DNA of 64,000 nt, taken from assembly GCF_002007105.1 (NCBI RefSeq), contig NZ_MVBC01000016.1, forward strand, positions 56,755-120,754, read 5' to 3'. This document shows, one piece after another, positions 17,502 through 27,029 of this stretch. Source of the stretch: Hymenobacter sp. CRA2. Its GTDB lineage: Bacteria > Bacteroidota > Bacteroidia > Cytophagales > Hymenobacteraceae. Within the stretch, counting starts at the first letter, position 1. Each line of letters starts with the position of its first letter. The translations under genes and the position numbers were made by a program. Below the pieces are notes generated by a model. It searched no databases. It was not told where the DNA came from and was given only the letters and a program-made list of their open reading frames with translations.

Positions 17502-18302
17502 ATGAAACTGCTCCGTAACCTTAAGCTCACCGACGTATTCGTGCTCGACATCGAAACCGTGCCCTGCGTAGGTTGCCACGAGGAGCTGGACGAGATGCTG
17601 CGGCACCTGTGGGAGCATAAGGCCCAGAGCCTGCGCCGTCAGCAGGGCTTTCCCACTTGGGGCGCCGAGGAAATCGAGCCCATGCCCGACCGCCTCAGCG
17701 CTGCGGCGCTGTTTGCCCAGGCCGGCATTTACGCCGAGTTCGGCCGCGTCATCTGCATTTCGGTAGGCTACTTCTATTACGACGCGCTGGAGCAGCTGCG
17801 CTTTAAGGTAAAAAGCTTTGCCGGCGACGACGAAACCAAGCTGCTGCGCGACTTCGTGCGGGCCCTGAGCAAGCGGCCCACCTTCACGCTCTGCGCCCAC
17901 AACGGCAAGGAGTTCGATTTTCCGTACCTGTCGCGCCGCATGCTCATCAACGGCGTGGAGTTGCCCCCGCAGCTCGATGTGGCGGGCAAAAAGCCCTGGG
18001 AAATCAACCACCTCGACACCATGGAGCTGTGGAAGTTTGGCGACCGGAAATCATTCACGTCGCTGGCCTTGCTGGCCGCCATGTTCGGCATTCCCACCCC
18101 CAAGGACGACATCACCGGCGCCGATGTGGCCCGCGTGTACTACGAGGAGCACGATTTGCCGCGTATCGTGAAGTACTGCCAGAAGGACATCATCACCACT
18201 GCCCGCCTGCTGCTCAAGTTCCGCGGCGACGAGCCCTTTGAGGACGATGCCGTGGTGTACGCCGATCAACAAGCACCCATGTTGGTGGTACGTGGCGCGT
18301 AA
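17502..18302 (+). CDS. 3'-5' exonuclease related to the PolB proofreading domain
   Basis: A 266-aa protein of the DnaQ-like fold. ExoI is VLDIETVP (residues 12-19, acidic pair D and E), ExoII is CAHNGKEFDFPYLSRRM and ExoIII is KYCQKDIITTARL (YxxxD type). This matches the stand-alone DNA_pol_B_exo2 family of Bacteroidota. No polymerase domain is attached. Its cellular role is not established; DNA repair or RNA trimming are both possible. The ATG at 17502 (MKLLRNLKLTD) is preferred over a codon two residues upstream. A strong terminator follows. Confidence 0.88.
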   Translation: MKLLRNLKLTDVFVLDIETVPCVGCHEELDEMLRHLWEHKAQSLRRQQGFPTWGAEEIEPMPDRLSAAALFAQAGIYAEFGRVICISVGYFYYDALEQLRFKVKSFAGDDETKLLRDFVRALSKRPTFTLCAHNGKEFDFPYLSRRMLINGVELPPQLDVAGKKPWEINHLDTMELWKFGDRKSFTSLALLAAMFGIPTPKDDITGADVARVYYEEHDLPRIVKYCQKDIITTARLLLKFRGDEPFEDDAVVYADQQAPMLVVRGA

Positions 18303-18344
18303 GCAAGTCCTCAAACAGTCGGGGCAAGACAAGCTGAGTCAACC

Positions 18345-18370
18345 AAAGCCGCAGGGATGCGGCTTTTTTT
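18345..18370 (+). terminator. Rho-independent terminator
   Basis: AAAGCCGC pairs with GCGGCTTT across a 6-nt loop and is followed by a T run, ending the exonuclease transcript. The stretch after it to 18464 is AT-rich and probably holds the promoter of the next operon. Confidence 0.92.
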
Positions 18371-18464
18371 CTGCGCAAAAAGTAATGGACGTAGGTGTTG
18401 TTTTGAAATATGTTTATAAAAATTAGTATTATTATCTATGGTTTAATGTTTAACCCCTACGGTC

Positions 18465-19769
18465 ATGGCGCAGAATGTGTTGGAGGAAGTGTCGGCTTGC
18501 TTTACGGCTCCGGCCGTGAGTCAGACCAGTGCAGCGGTAGGCGAGAGCGAAGCGGGGGTGCGCAAAGCGTTGCCCAAAGTGGTACCGTTGGTGCTCAGCA
18601 GCCTGATTAAACTGTCGGAACAAGTAGGTGGGCCCGATGTGGTGTGGACAATGGCCCGCGACGCGCACGAAGCGGGCACCCGCGCCGACGTGCTGGCCGC
18701 CCGCACGCCCCAGGGACAGGAGCTGGTAAAAGCCCTACTGGCGGCGCATTACAACGGCCGCGTGAACACCGTGGCCGAAGAAAGCGGCATTCGGCCGGAG
18801 GCAGTCGAACGGCTGTTGAGCATTGCCGCGCCGGTTATGCTCGGTGTGCTCGGCAACCACGCCGCCTCCGACCACCTCAACGCCACCGAGCTGGGGCGGT
18901 GGCTGCAGAGCCAGCGTAGCAGCGTAACCGGGCTGATGCTGCCCGACACGCATCCGACCCCCGGGCACCCCGTGCCGGCCGAAGCGCCGCCCCATACGGG
19001 CCCTGCGACGCATGTGCACCCCGAAGCTACCGAGCCGCGGCCAGCAGCTAACCGGGCACAACAGTGGCTGATTCCGGCTCTGGTTATTCTGGGGGCTATC
19101 ATCGTGGGCTTTTTGCTGGGGCGGAAGCCCGAGCGCGAAGTAACGGTGGTGCCGGTGCAAACCCTGGCACCCGTCAGCACCGCAGCGGCCAACGTACCGG
19201 CCACGGCCGCCAGCAGTACCGCCGAGACCTCCGCGCTGCCCGTGACTACCGTCAGCGGCCGCTACGACGCCGCCACGGAAAACTACATCTACGATACCGG
19301 GCGGCCCGTGCGCCTAACGCTGGCCGATGGCTCCACTCAGACTGTCGGTGTTAATTCTACGGAGAACAGACTTTACACCTTCCTGGCAGACCCAGCCATG
19401 GTTGTCGACCCGGTAAACCGCACCAAAGGCTGGATCAACTTCGACCGGGTGTATTTCGACACCAAGAAGGCTACGCTAACGGATGAGTCGATGGCGCAGC
19501 TGCGCAACGTAGCCACCATTCTGCAAAGCTTCCCAAATGCCCACGTCAAAATCGGCGGCTACACCGATACCACGGGCTACTTCAAAGACAACCTGCGCCT
19601 GAGCGAGCAGCGGGCCAACGAAGCCATGGCGGCCTTGGTCGGTATGGGCATAGCCGCCGACCGCATCGAGGCCAAGGGCTACGGGCAGAAGTACGGGGTG
19701 GCCAGCAACGAGACGCCCGTAGGCCGGGCCCTGAACCGGCGCATCAGCGTGCGCGTGACGCAGAAGTAG
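18465..19769 (+). CDS. DUF937-OmpA fusion protein
   Basis: A 434-aa protein without an N-terminal signal peptide. Residues 1 to about 160 are DUF937-like (VVPLVLSSLIKLSEQVGGPD, LLSIAAPVMLGVLG). A Pro/His-rich linker follows, then one transmembrane helix (about 198-220, LIPALVILGAIIVGFLLG). The C-terminal OmpA domain binds peptidoglycan in this family (INFDRVYFDTKKATL ... GYTDTTGYFKDNLRLSEQRA). The layout implies a cytoplasmic DUF937 part linked through the inner membrane to a wall-binding domain. It is the first gene of a pair with the amidohydrolase, 7 nt apart. Confidence 0.88.
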   Translation: MAQNVLEEVSACFTAPAVSQTSAAVGESEAGVRKALPKVVPLVLSSLIKLSEQVGGPDVVWTMARDAHEAGTRADVLAARTPQGQELVKALLAAHYNGRVNTVAEESGIRPEAVERLLSIAAPVMLGVLGNHAASDHLNATELGRWLQSQRSSVTGLMLPDTHPTPGHPVPAEAPPHTGPATHVHPEATEPRPAANRAQQWLIPALVILGAIIVGFLLGRKPEREVTVVPVQTLAPVSTAAANVPATAASSTAETSALPVTTVSGRYDAATENYIYDTGRPVRLTLADGSTQTVGVNSTENRLYTFLADPAMVVDPVNRTKGWINFDRVYFDTKKATLTDESMAQLRNVATILQSFPNAHVKIGGYTDTTGYFKDNLRLSEQRANEAMAALVGMGIAADRIEAKGYGQKYGVASNETPVGRALNRRISVRVTQK

Positions 19770-19776
19770 AACGGAG

Positions 19777-21447
19777 ATGCAAAGCCTACCCAGGGTGCAG
19801 GGCACGCCCAAAGCGGTGCTTGCGGCGGCTTTGCTGTTGTGGGGCGGCGCTGTGGCGGCGCAGTCGCCACCCGATGTCATCCTCAGCAACGGCAAGATCT
19901 TTACCGCCGATGATGCCCGACCCTATGTCCAGGCCCTGGCTGTGCGTGGGGAGCGGATTGTGGCCACCGGCACCACTGCCGACATCAACCGCTTGGCGGG
20001 GCCGCGCACCCGGCGTATTGATCTGCATGGCCGCACTGTAGTCCCAGGCTTCAACGACGCCCACGACCACCTGCCGCACGGTACGCCGGCTGGTCGGCAT
20101 TTTGGGTTTCCGGCGGCTCCTCTGTTGCCAGGCCCCAGCCCAGCCCAGGTGCTCGATACCTTAGCCAAACTAGCGCGGCAAACCCCTCCCGGCACTTGGT
20201 TGCAGGGCGATATTGGCTTGGTAGTCCTGCTCGACCCGCAATTTCGGCGCGCGGCTTTGGACCGGGTTGTACCCGAGCACCCCGTTATGCTAAAGCCACC
20301 GTGGGGGCACGGCAATATTTTGAATACCAAAGCGCTGCAAGTGCTCGGCATCAGCAAAACCGCGCCCGACCCGGTAGGAGGGCGCTACGAGCGGTTGCCG
20401 GGCACCCAGCAGCTCAGCGGTTTGCTCTCGGAATACGCCGACTGGAACGCCCGCCGAGAGCTGAACGCCACACTACCTGACGCCGGCTGGGTGCGCCTGC
20501 TGCAACAGTACAGCGCCGAAGCGCTGGCCCTCGGCATTACCAGCGTGCAAGACATGGCCGGCGACATGGTGCCCGACCAAACGCTGCGCGTGGTGCAGGC
20601 GGCGCGTTTGCCGTTGCGGCTCCGCATTATTCCCCTGCCTATGACTACTACCCGCGGCATTCGTTACGGGGAGTGGGCAAATGTTGGCCGGCACCTCACA
20701 CCTTTGGTCCGGGTATCGGGCCGCAAGTACATTCTCGATGCTACACCGCTGGAAGGCGGCGCTTTGATGCGACGGCCCTACCCCGGCCGACCCGGCTGGT
20801 ATGGGCGGTTGAATTTTCCGGTGGACACGGTGCGGCAAATGCTGCGTACCGCCTTGGTTAGTACCGAGCCGCTGATGCTGCACATTTCCGGCGACAGCAC
20901 CGCCAAACTGGTGCTCACGCTGATGAGCGAACTGGCCGATGATGCCACGTGGCGCCGCAAGCGGGTGCGTTTTGAGCACGGCGACGGCGTTGCAGCCGAC
21001 CTGCAGCCCCGGGCACGGGCCCTGGGCATCGTCGTGGTGCAGAATCCCTCACACTTCATCAATCCGGCTTTGGTCAATGCTCCACCGGTCCCCCTTCCTC
21101 TGAATCCCGCGTTCCGCTCACTGATTACCGCCGGTGTGCCGTTTGCTCTCGGCTCCGACGGCCCCATGAACCCATTTCTGAACATCATGTTCGCCACCAC
21201 GCTGGCCGACCCCAAGGAGGCGCTTACCCGGGAACAAGCCGTTCGTGCATACACTGCCGGATCGGCCTATGCCGAATTTGCCGAGCAGAACAAGGGGACA
21301 CTAGCCCCCGATAAGCTGGCCGATTTAGTTGTGTTGTCGCAGGATATCTTCACGGTCCCTACGCCCGCGTTGCCCGCTACCGTTAGTGAGCTGACGATGA
21401 TCGGCGGCAAGGTCGTGTACGAGGCGAAAGTCATCGGGAAGCGCTAG
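19777..21447 (+). CDS. Exported YtcJ-like amidohydrolase
   Basis: A 556-aa enzyme of the metal-dependent amidohydrolase superfamily. A hydrophobic N-terminus (VLAAALLLWGGAVAAQ) predicts export. The beta-sandwich start is DVILSNGKIFTADDARP, and the metal-binding HxH is in FNDAHDHLPHG. Further His residues (LHISGD, FEHGDGV) and an Asp in LGSDGPMNPF complete the expected set. Substrate unknown; the family includes N-substituted amide and formamide hydrolases. It starts 7 nt after the OmpA-fusion stop, so the two are probably co-transcribed. Confidence 0.88.
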   Translation: MQSLPRVQGTPKAVLAAALLLWGGAVAAQSPPDVILSNGKIFTADDARPYVQALAVRGERIVATGTTADINRLAGPRTRRIDLHGRTVVPGFNDAHDHLPHGTPAGRHFGFPAAPLLPGPSPAQVLDTLAKLARQTPPGTWLQGDIGLVVLLDPQFRRAALDRVVPEHPVMLKPPWGHGNILNTKALQVLGISKTAPDPVGGRYERLPGTQQLSGLLSEYADWNARRELNATLPDAGWVRLLQQYSAEALALGITSVQDMAGDMVPDQTLRVVQAARLPLRLRIIPLPMTTTRGIRYGEWANVGRHLTPLVRVSGRKYILDATPLEGGALMRRPYPGRPGWYGRLNFPVDTVRQMLRTALVSTEPLMLHISGDSTAKLVLTLMSELADDATWRRKRVRFEHGDGVAADLQPRARALGIVVVQNPSHFINPALVNAPPVPLPLNPAFRSLITAGVPFALGSDGPMNPFLNIMFATTLADPKEALTREQAVRAYTAGSAYAEFAEQNKGTLAPDKLADLVVLSQDIFTVPTPALPATVSELTMIGGKVVYEAKVIGKR

Positions 21448-21464
21448 TACCCCAATTGCCGAAC

Positions 21465-21498
21465 ACAGAAAAAGCGGCCTGAAAGCCGCTTTTTCTGT
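21465..21498. terminator. Bidirectional terminator between amidohydrolase and nuoN
   Basis: Arms of 14 bp (21465-21478 and 21485-21498) with A and T runs on both flanks, so it works for both convergent transcripts. Confidence 0.93.
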
Positions 21499-21515
21499 TT
21501 TGAGGTTGCGTAAGG

Positions 21516-22946
21516 CTACGCGTTCAGCACGCCTTCCACGATGCCCGGCACCAGGCCCAGCAGCAGCGTCAGGCCAATGAGCACGATCAGCACCGTCGAC
21601 TGCAGACTAGTGACAGCTACGGGCTCCTCGGCGCCTTCCACGGCCGGACGCATGTACATGGCCATGATGGGGCGCAGGTAGTAGTAGATGCCGATGGCGG
21701 ACATGACCACCGCGAAAATCACCAGACCGATGTAGCCCTGCTCGGCGGCGGCCGAGAACAGGTAGAACTTACCGAAGAAGCCACCCGTCAGTGGAATGCC
21801 TGCCAACGACAGCATGGATACCGTCATGGCCAGGGCCAGCAGCGGGTTGGTCTTGGCCAGCCCGTTGAGGCCTTCGTAGTCGTCGCGGCCGCGCTGGTCG
21901 AGCACCAGCTTGAGTACGGCGAAGGCGGCTACCGTGGCAATGGAGTACGCCAGCGAGTAGAAGAAGATGGCGTTGGCCGACAAGGCCCCGCTCTTCAACG
22001 ATACCAGCGCCAGCAGCAGGTAGCCGGCGTGCGAGATGCTGGAGTAGGCCAGCATGCGCTTGGCGTTCTGCTGGGCCACGGCGCCCACGTTGCCGATGAG
22101 CAGCGTCAGCACCAGCATGGCCGTGAGCGTGGGCAGCCAGAAGCCCGTGGTGTCGCCGCCGAAGGCTATCATCAGTAGCTTGAAGAAGCCCGCAATACCG
22201 GCCGTCTTCACGATGGTGCTCATAAAGCCAGTGAAAACCGTCGGGGCCCCTTCGTACACGTCGGGCGTCCAGAAGTGGAACGGAGCGGCCGAAATCTTGA
22301 AGCCGATACCGATCAGCATCAGCAGAATGCCGATGTAGAGCATCGGGGCCATAGCGGCGTCGGCCAGGGGCAGAGCCCGGGCCTTCACGCCCATCTGCGC
22401 CAGATCGAAGGTGCCAGTGGCGCCGTAGAGCAGAGCAATACCGAAGAGCAGGATGCCGGTGGCGAAGGAACCCATCAGGAAGTACTTCAGGGCCGCTTCG
22501 TTGGAGCGCAGGTTGCCTTTATCCGAGCCGGCCAGCACGTACATGGCAATGCTCAGTGTTTCGATGCCGAGGAAGAGGATGAGCACGTTGTTGTAGCTCA
22601 CCATCATAATAGCGCCCACCAGCGAGAACAGCAGCAGGCTGTAGAATTCGGCCAGGTTGGGGTTGCCTTCCTGCACGTACTTCTGCGAGAAGGGGAGCAG
22701 CAGCAAGGCCGTCAGCGCCATCACGGCCGTGAACACCTGCGCGTACCGGTCGAAGGTGAGCATGCCGTTGAAGTACGGCGACTGGTTCCAGCCAGCCAGC
22801 GCGTTGGTATCGATGCCGGCCACGTTCACGGCCAGCACGGCCAGCAGCACCAGCAGCACCACCGGCAGAATCAGGCGGTTGGAGCGCAGGAAGCCCAGAA
22901 ACAGATTGGCCAGCCCGGAAACGGAAAGCAGAATAATCGAGAGCAT
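21516..22946 (-). CDS. nuoN: NADH-quinone oxidoreductase subunit N
   Basis: A 476-aa antiporter-like membrane subunit of complex I with about 14 transmembrane helices. It carries the family's proton-channel residues in contexts such as LFLGIETLSIAMYVLAGSDKG (Glu) and FKISAAPFHFWTPDVYEGAP (Lys and His). It is the last gene of the nuoKLMN block, 12 nt after nuoM, and is closed by the bidirectional terminator. Length is normal. Confidence 0.97.
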   Translation of the reverse strand: MLSIILLSVSGLANLFLGFLRSNRLILPVVLLVLLAVLAVNVAGIDTNALAGWNQSPYFNGMLTFDRYAQVFTAVMALTALLLLPFSQKYVQEGNPNLAEFYSLLLFSLVGAIMMVSYNNVLILFLGIETLSIAMYVLAGSDKGNLRSNEAALKYFLMGSFATGILLFGIALLYGATGTFDLAQMGVKARALPLADAAMAPMLYIGILLMLIGIGFKISAAPFHFWTPDVYEGAPTVFTGFMSTIVKTAGIAGFFKLLMIAFGGDTTGFWLPTLTAMLVLTLLIGNVGAVAQQNAKRMLAYSSISHAGYLLLALVSLKSGALSANAIFFYSLAYSIATVAAFAVLKLVLDQRGRDDYEGLNGLAKTNPLLALAMTVSMLSLAGIPLTGGFFGKFYLFSAAAEQGYIGLVIFAVVMSAIGIYYYLRPIMAMYMRPAVEGAEEPVAVTSLQSTVLIVLIGLTLLLGLVPGIVEGVLNA

Positions 22947-22958
22947 GAGGCGGGAGGC

Positions 22959-24416
22959 TTAGCGGTTGATGAGCACCAGCAGCTTCTGGATAGCCGGTTC
23001 CGAGATGTGCATGAAGGTGCCCGGGAACAAGCCGATCCAGAACACCATCAGAATGAGCGGCACGAGCACGGCCAGCTCCGAGCCCGTCAGGTCGCGGATA
23101 ACGCTGCTGAACGAGGAGTCGGGGCCGAGCATCACGCGCTGGAACATGCGCAGCAAATACACCGCGCCGAAGATGATGGTCAGGCCGGCCACGGCGCCCA
23201 GCCAGGGGTTGAACTGGTACACGCCCATCAGCAGCAGGAACTCGCCCACGAAGCCGTTGGTGAGCGGCAGGGCCACGGTGCCGAGCAGAATCACGAGGAA
23301 GGTCACCGACAGCAGCGGCGTGGCGCGCGTCAGGCCCCCCAGCTCGGGAATCTGGCGGGTGCCGGTGCGGCGCTCGATGATGTCGGCGATGAAGAACATG
23401 CCGACCACGTTCACGCCGTGGGCCAGCATCTGAATCACGGTGCCTTGTAGGCCCACGGCCGTCAGGGAGAACATGCCGGCAATCATCAGGCCCACGTGCG
23501 AGAGCGAGGAGAAGGCAATCAGGCGCTTCATGTCGCGCTGGCGAATGGCAATGAGGGCGCCGTAGATGATGCCGATAACGGCCAGCACCATGATCCACGG
23601 AATATGCACGCTCATGCCCTTGGGCACGATGGGCATCAACCAGCGCAGCGTGCCGTAGATACCCATCTTCAGCATGATGCCCGAGAGCAGCATGGTGGCC
23701 GGGGCCGGAGCTTCGGAGTAGGTATCTGGCTGCCAGCTGTGCAGCGGGAACAGCGGCATCTTGATGGCGAAGGCCGCGAAGATGAGCAGGAACACCCACG
23801 ACTGTTCCTGGGTGCTCAGCGTCAGGTTGTAGAACGCGGCCAGGTCGGAGCTGCGGGCGCCGCCGTTGGCGCCGGTCATGTAGTAGAGGTACACGAAGCC
23901 CGCCAGCATCAGCAAGGAGCCGACGACGGTGTAGATGAAGAACTTCAGCGTGACCTGCACGCGTCGCTCGCCGCCCCACACGCCAGCCAGGAAGTAAATC
24001 GGAATCAGCGCCACCTCCCAGAAGAAGTAGAACACGAAGGCATCCATGGCCACGAACACCCCAATGAGGCCCGTCTGCATGAAGAGCACCAAGGCGTAAA
24101 ACACCGAGGGATTCTCGTAGTCGTGGCGGAAGGAAGCCAGCAGAATCAGCGGCACCAGGAAGGCCGTAAGCAGCACCATAAGCAGGCTCAGCCCATCAAT
24201 GCCGATATGGAAATTGATGCCAGCGGACTGTAGCCACGGTTGATTGATTTCGAATTGGGGCTGGGAGCCGGTTTGGAACTGGATGGCCACGAATACAGCC
24301 AAGGCCAGTTCGACCAGCGAAGCGCCAAAGGCCAGCGCCCGCGCGGCATTGCCCCGCACGAAGTGCAGAAGCAGCGCAGCGGCCACGGGCCAGATAAGCA
24401 GAAGGGCAGTCAGCAT
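22959..24416 (-). CDS. nuoM: NADH-quinone oxidoreductase subunit M
   Basis: A 485-aa membrane proton-pumping subunit. Conserved segments include FFWEVALIPIYFLAGVWGG (key Glu), FAIKMPLFPLHSWQPDTYSEAP (Lys and His of the channel) and FSSLSHVGLMIAG. About 14 transmembrane helices. It follows nuoL across a 123-bp spacer that holds a short hairpin repeat related to one at 31245. Confidence 0.97.
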   Translation of the reverse strand: MLTALLLIWPVAAALLLHFVRGNAARALAFGASLVELALAVFVAIQFQTGSQPQFEINQPWLQSAGINFHIGIDGLSLLMVLLTAFLVPLILLASFRHDYENPSVFYALVLFMQTGLIGVFVAMDAFVFYFFWEVALIPIYFLAGVWGGERRVQVTLKFFIYTVVGSLLMLAGFVYLYYMTGANGGARSSDLAAFYNLTLSTQEQSWVFLLIFAAFAIKMPLFPLHSWQPDTYSEAPAPATMLLSGIMLKMGIYGTLRWLMPIVPKGMSVHIPWIMVLAVIGIIYGALIAIRQRDMKRLIAFSSLSHVGLMIAGMFSLTAVGLQGTVIQMLAHGVNVVGMFFIADIIERRTGTRQIPELGGLTRATPLLSVTFLVILLGTVALPLTNGFVGEFLLLMGVYQFNPWLGAVAGLTIIFGAVYLLRMFQRVMLGPDSSFSSVIRDLTGSELAVLVPLILMVFWIGLFPGTFMHISEPAIQKLLVLINR

Positions 24417-24499
24417 TTTTGTCGGGGAGTGGGGCCACGGCGCGAGGCCGGGGTTCCACTGAGTTTAAGCTGCGGGTATCTTCTTGGGAGGTAAACGGG

Positions 24500-24526
24500 A
24501 GTAGCGCCACGACTTTGAAGCCGCGG
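24500..24526. repeat. Short GTAGCGCC hairpin repeat, copy 1
   Basis: The nuoL-nuoM spacer contains GTAGCGCC then GACTT and CCGCG, the same order and words as at 31245-31267 between nuoI and nuoH. Each can fold into a small stem. No coding sequence. Confidence 0.45.
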
Positions 24527-24539
24527 CACCATGCCGTTT

Positions 24540-26489
24540 TTAGAACTTCACGAAATTCAGGGCCAGCACCACCACGATGCCGATAACCATCAGCAGCAGG
24601 TAAGTTTCTACGCGGCCGGTCTGCAGGTTGCGCAGCAGCTGCGAGCCGCCAAACACCCCGCGGCCCACGCCGTTGACGCCGGCATCCACCACGCGCTTCT
24701 CCACAAAGTCGTGCAGCCCGCGCGAGAGGAACATGGACGGGCGCACGAACAGCGTGTTGTACAGCTCGTCGACGTAGTACTTGTGGTACACCAGCTTTTC
24801 GAGGAAGCCGCGCTCCGCGTCGTCCTCGGCCGGGCGCACCTTGCGGCTCAGGTACTGCACGTAGGCGACGATGATGCCCGCCACGCCGGCCGCTACCGAC
24901 AGGCCGATGAGCATGTACTCCGTGGCGTGGTCGATTTCGGCGCCGAAAGCTTCCGGGTTAGCCTGCCGCGAGTAAGCGAACAGCGGCGCCAGGAAGTCGG
25001 CGAGGTAGCCTTTGCCGAGCAGCAGCGGGGCGTTCATGAAGCCGCCGACGGCCGCCAGAATAGCCAGCACAATCAGCGGGAGCGTCATGGTGGCCGGCGA
25101 CTCGTGCAGGTGGTGCTTCTGCTCCTCCGTGCCGCGGAACTCCCCGAAGAAGGTCAGGAACAGCAGGCGGAACATGTAGAAGGCCGTCAGGAAGGCCGTG
25201 AGCAGACCGATGCCGTACAGCACTTTGTTGTGCTCGTAGGCGTGCATCAGGATTTCGTCCTTGGAGAAGAAGCCCGAGAAAGGCGGGATGCCAGCAATGG
25301 CCAGGCAGCCGATCAGGAAAGTCAGGAAGGTAATCGGCAGGGCCTTGCGCAGGCCGCCCATCTTGCGGATGTCCTGCTCGTTGCTCATGGCGTGAATCAC
25401 CGAGCCGGCGCCAAGGAACATCAGGGCCTTGAAGAAGGCGTGGGTGAGCACGTGAAACAGCGAAGAGGTGTAGCCCATCACGCCCAGCGCTAGGAACATA
25501 TAGCCCAGCTGCGAGACGGTGGAGTAGGCCAGCACCTTCTTGATGTCGTTCTGAGCCAGGCCGATGGTGGCCGCGAACAGGGCCGTCAGCCCGCCAATCC
25601 AGGCCACCACGTTGAGCGTATCGGGCGAAAGCGTGAAGAGGATATTCGAGCGCAGCACCATGTAGATGCCGGCTGTCACCATCGTTGCGGCGTGAATCAG
25701 CGCCGATACGGGCGTAGGGCCCGCCATAGCGTCCGGGAGCCAGGTGTAAAGCGGCAGCTGTGCCGACTTACCCATGGCACCCACAAACAGCAGTAGCGTG
25801 ATGACCGTCACCACCGTCACGGTGTAGGGGCCAAACTGCCCGCCGGCGGCTTTCTGGAATACCTCCCCGTACTGCACCGAGTCAAAGGTTTGGTAGATCA
25901 GGAAAATGCCCAGCAGGAAGCCCAGGTCACCGATGCGGTTGATGATGAAGGCCTTCTTGGCGGCGTTGTTGAACGCCGTGTGCTTGTTCCAGAAGCCGAT
26001 GAGCAGGTAGGAGCACAGCCCGACGCCTTCCCAGCCGATGAACAGAATCACGTAGTTGGCGCCCATCACCAGCACCAGCATCGAGAAGACGAACAGGTTC
26101 AGGAAGGCAAAAAACTTCCCGACGTTTTCGTCGTGGTGCATGTAGCCGATGCTGTACACGTGGATGAGGAAGCCTACGCCCGTCACCAGCAGCAGCATGA
26201 TCAGGCTCAGCTGGTCAATCTGGTACGAGAACGGAATGCTCAGCGAGCCGACCGAAATCCAGTCGAACAACTGCACCGTGTAGGGCGTGCCAGTGAACTG
26301 CACAAAGTGCATCACGGACAGCAGGAAGGAGCCCAGTACCATGAGGCTGCTGATGCCGCCGGCCACCGTGCCCGAAAGCCGGCGGTTGAGCAGCCCGTTG
26401 ATCAGGAAGCCCAAAAAGGGCAGCAGCGGAATGAGAACGTAGAGCAGCGGCGAGCCGGTGAAGACGGCGAGGGGCGCTTGTTCAGCCAT
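24540..26489 (-). CDS. nuoL: NADH-quinone oxidoreductase subunit L
   Basis: A 649-aa subunit with about 16 transmembrane helices and the long amphipathic lateral helix at its C-terminus. Conserved text includes FIGWEGVGLCSYLLIGFW (Glu), FVGAMGKSAQLPLYTWLPDAMAGPTPVSALIHAATMVTAG and FSGFFSKDEIL. It starts 152 nt before the end of nuoK; that spacer is filled by a long imperfect hairpin built from AATGTG units. Confidence 0.97.
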   Translation of the reverse strand: MAEQAPLAVFTGSPLLYVLIPLLPFLGFLINGLLNRRLSGTVAGGISSLMVLGSFLLSVMHFVQFTGTPYTVQLFDWISVGSLSIPFSYQIDQLSLIMLLLVTGVGFLIHVYSIGYMHHDENVGKFFAFLNLFVFSMLVLVMGANYVILFIGWEGVGLCSYLLIGFWNKHTAFNNAAKKAFIINRIGDLGFLLGIFLIYQTFDSVQYGEVFQKAAGGQFGPYTVTVVTVITLLLFVGAMGKSAQLPLYTWLPDAMAGPTPVSALIHAATMVTAGIYMVLRSNILFTLSPDTLNVVAWIGGLTALFAATIGLAQNDIKKVLAYSTVSQLGYMFLALGVMGYTSSLFHVLTHAFFKALMFLGAGSVIHAMSNEQDIRKMGGLRKALPITFLTFLIGCLAIAGIPPFSGFFSKDEILMHAYEHNKVLYGIGLLTAFLTAFYMFRLLFLTFFGEFRGTEEQKHHLHESPATMTLPLIVLAILAAVGGFMNAPLLLGKGYLADFLAPLFAYSRQANPEAFGAEIDHATEYMLIGLSVAAGVAGIIVAYVQYLSRKVRPAEDDAERGFLEKLVYHKYYVDELYNTLFVRPSMFLSRGLHDFVEKRVVDAGVNGVGRGVFGGSQLLRNLQTGRVETYLLLMVIGIVVVLALNFVKF

Positions 26490-26493
26490 TAGT

Positions 26494-26632
26494 GTATTGT
26501 GCTAATGTGATGGAATGTGCTGATATGCTAATGCGTTGGAATGTGGGTAATGTGTTGAAATGTGGAAAATGAGGCGAGAATTGACCTGACTCATTTTCCA
26601 CATTTGCACATTCATCACATTCGCACATTGGC
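26494..26632. repeat. AATGTG-unit imperfect hairpin between nuoK and nuoL
   Basis: The left half repeats AATGTG (or close variants) every 9-10 nt; the right half repeats the complement CACATT every 8-9 nt. The loop-proximal 16 bp (26558-26573 and 26590-26605) pair perfectly. On the minus strand it begins about 9 nt after the nuoK stop. It resembles the heptamer hairpins of the nuoA-D region in style but has longer, uneven units. Confidence 0.7.
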
Positions 26633-26640
26633 GAAGCCCA

Positions 26641-26973
26641 TTACCACTTGAGCCTGTCGAGCAGGTTGACGTCGGTGTTCTGAATGTTGCGGTAGATCAT
26701 CACGATGATGCCCAGGCCCACGGCGACTTCCGCGGCGGCAACGGCCATGATGAAAAACACGAAGACCTGCCCGTTGGCATCGGCGCGGTAGGCCGAAAAA
26801 GCCGTGAGCAGGACGTTGACGGCGTTGAGCATCAGCTCCACGCACATGAAAATGATGATGGCGTTGCGCCGGGTCAGCACCCCCAGCACACCGATGCTGA
26901 AGAGGGCAGCGGCGAAGAACACATAGTGCTGGAGCGGAATGGTGCGAATGACTTCCGGTATCGTCTGTTCCAT
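26641..26973 (-). CDS. nuoK: NADH-quinone oxidoreductase subunit K
   Basis: A 110-aa, three-helix membrane subunit. Two buried Glu residues typical of NuoK are visible (FMCVELMLNAVNV and AVAAAEVAVGLGI). It leads the nuoKLMN block and has its own TAnnTTTG box upstream, so this block can be transcribed separately from nuoA-J, which lies 3.1 kb further upstream. Confidence 0.97.
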   Translation of the reverse strand: MEQTIPEVIRTIPLQHYVFFAAALFSIGVLGVLTRRNAIIIFMCVELMLNAVNVLLTAFSAYRADANGQVFVFFIMAVAAAEVAVGLGIIVMIYRNIQNTDVNLLDRLKW

Positions 26974-27029
26974 TCAGGACGGGGTAACGGCGGAAAAAAG
27001 CCCACAACATACTGGGGCCAATTAGCGGG

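Noticed and set aside
22275..23450. Long plus-strand frame opposite nuoN/nuoM
   Set aside because: Gln/His/Glu-rich shadow of highly conserved nuo genes.
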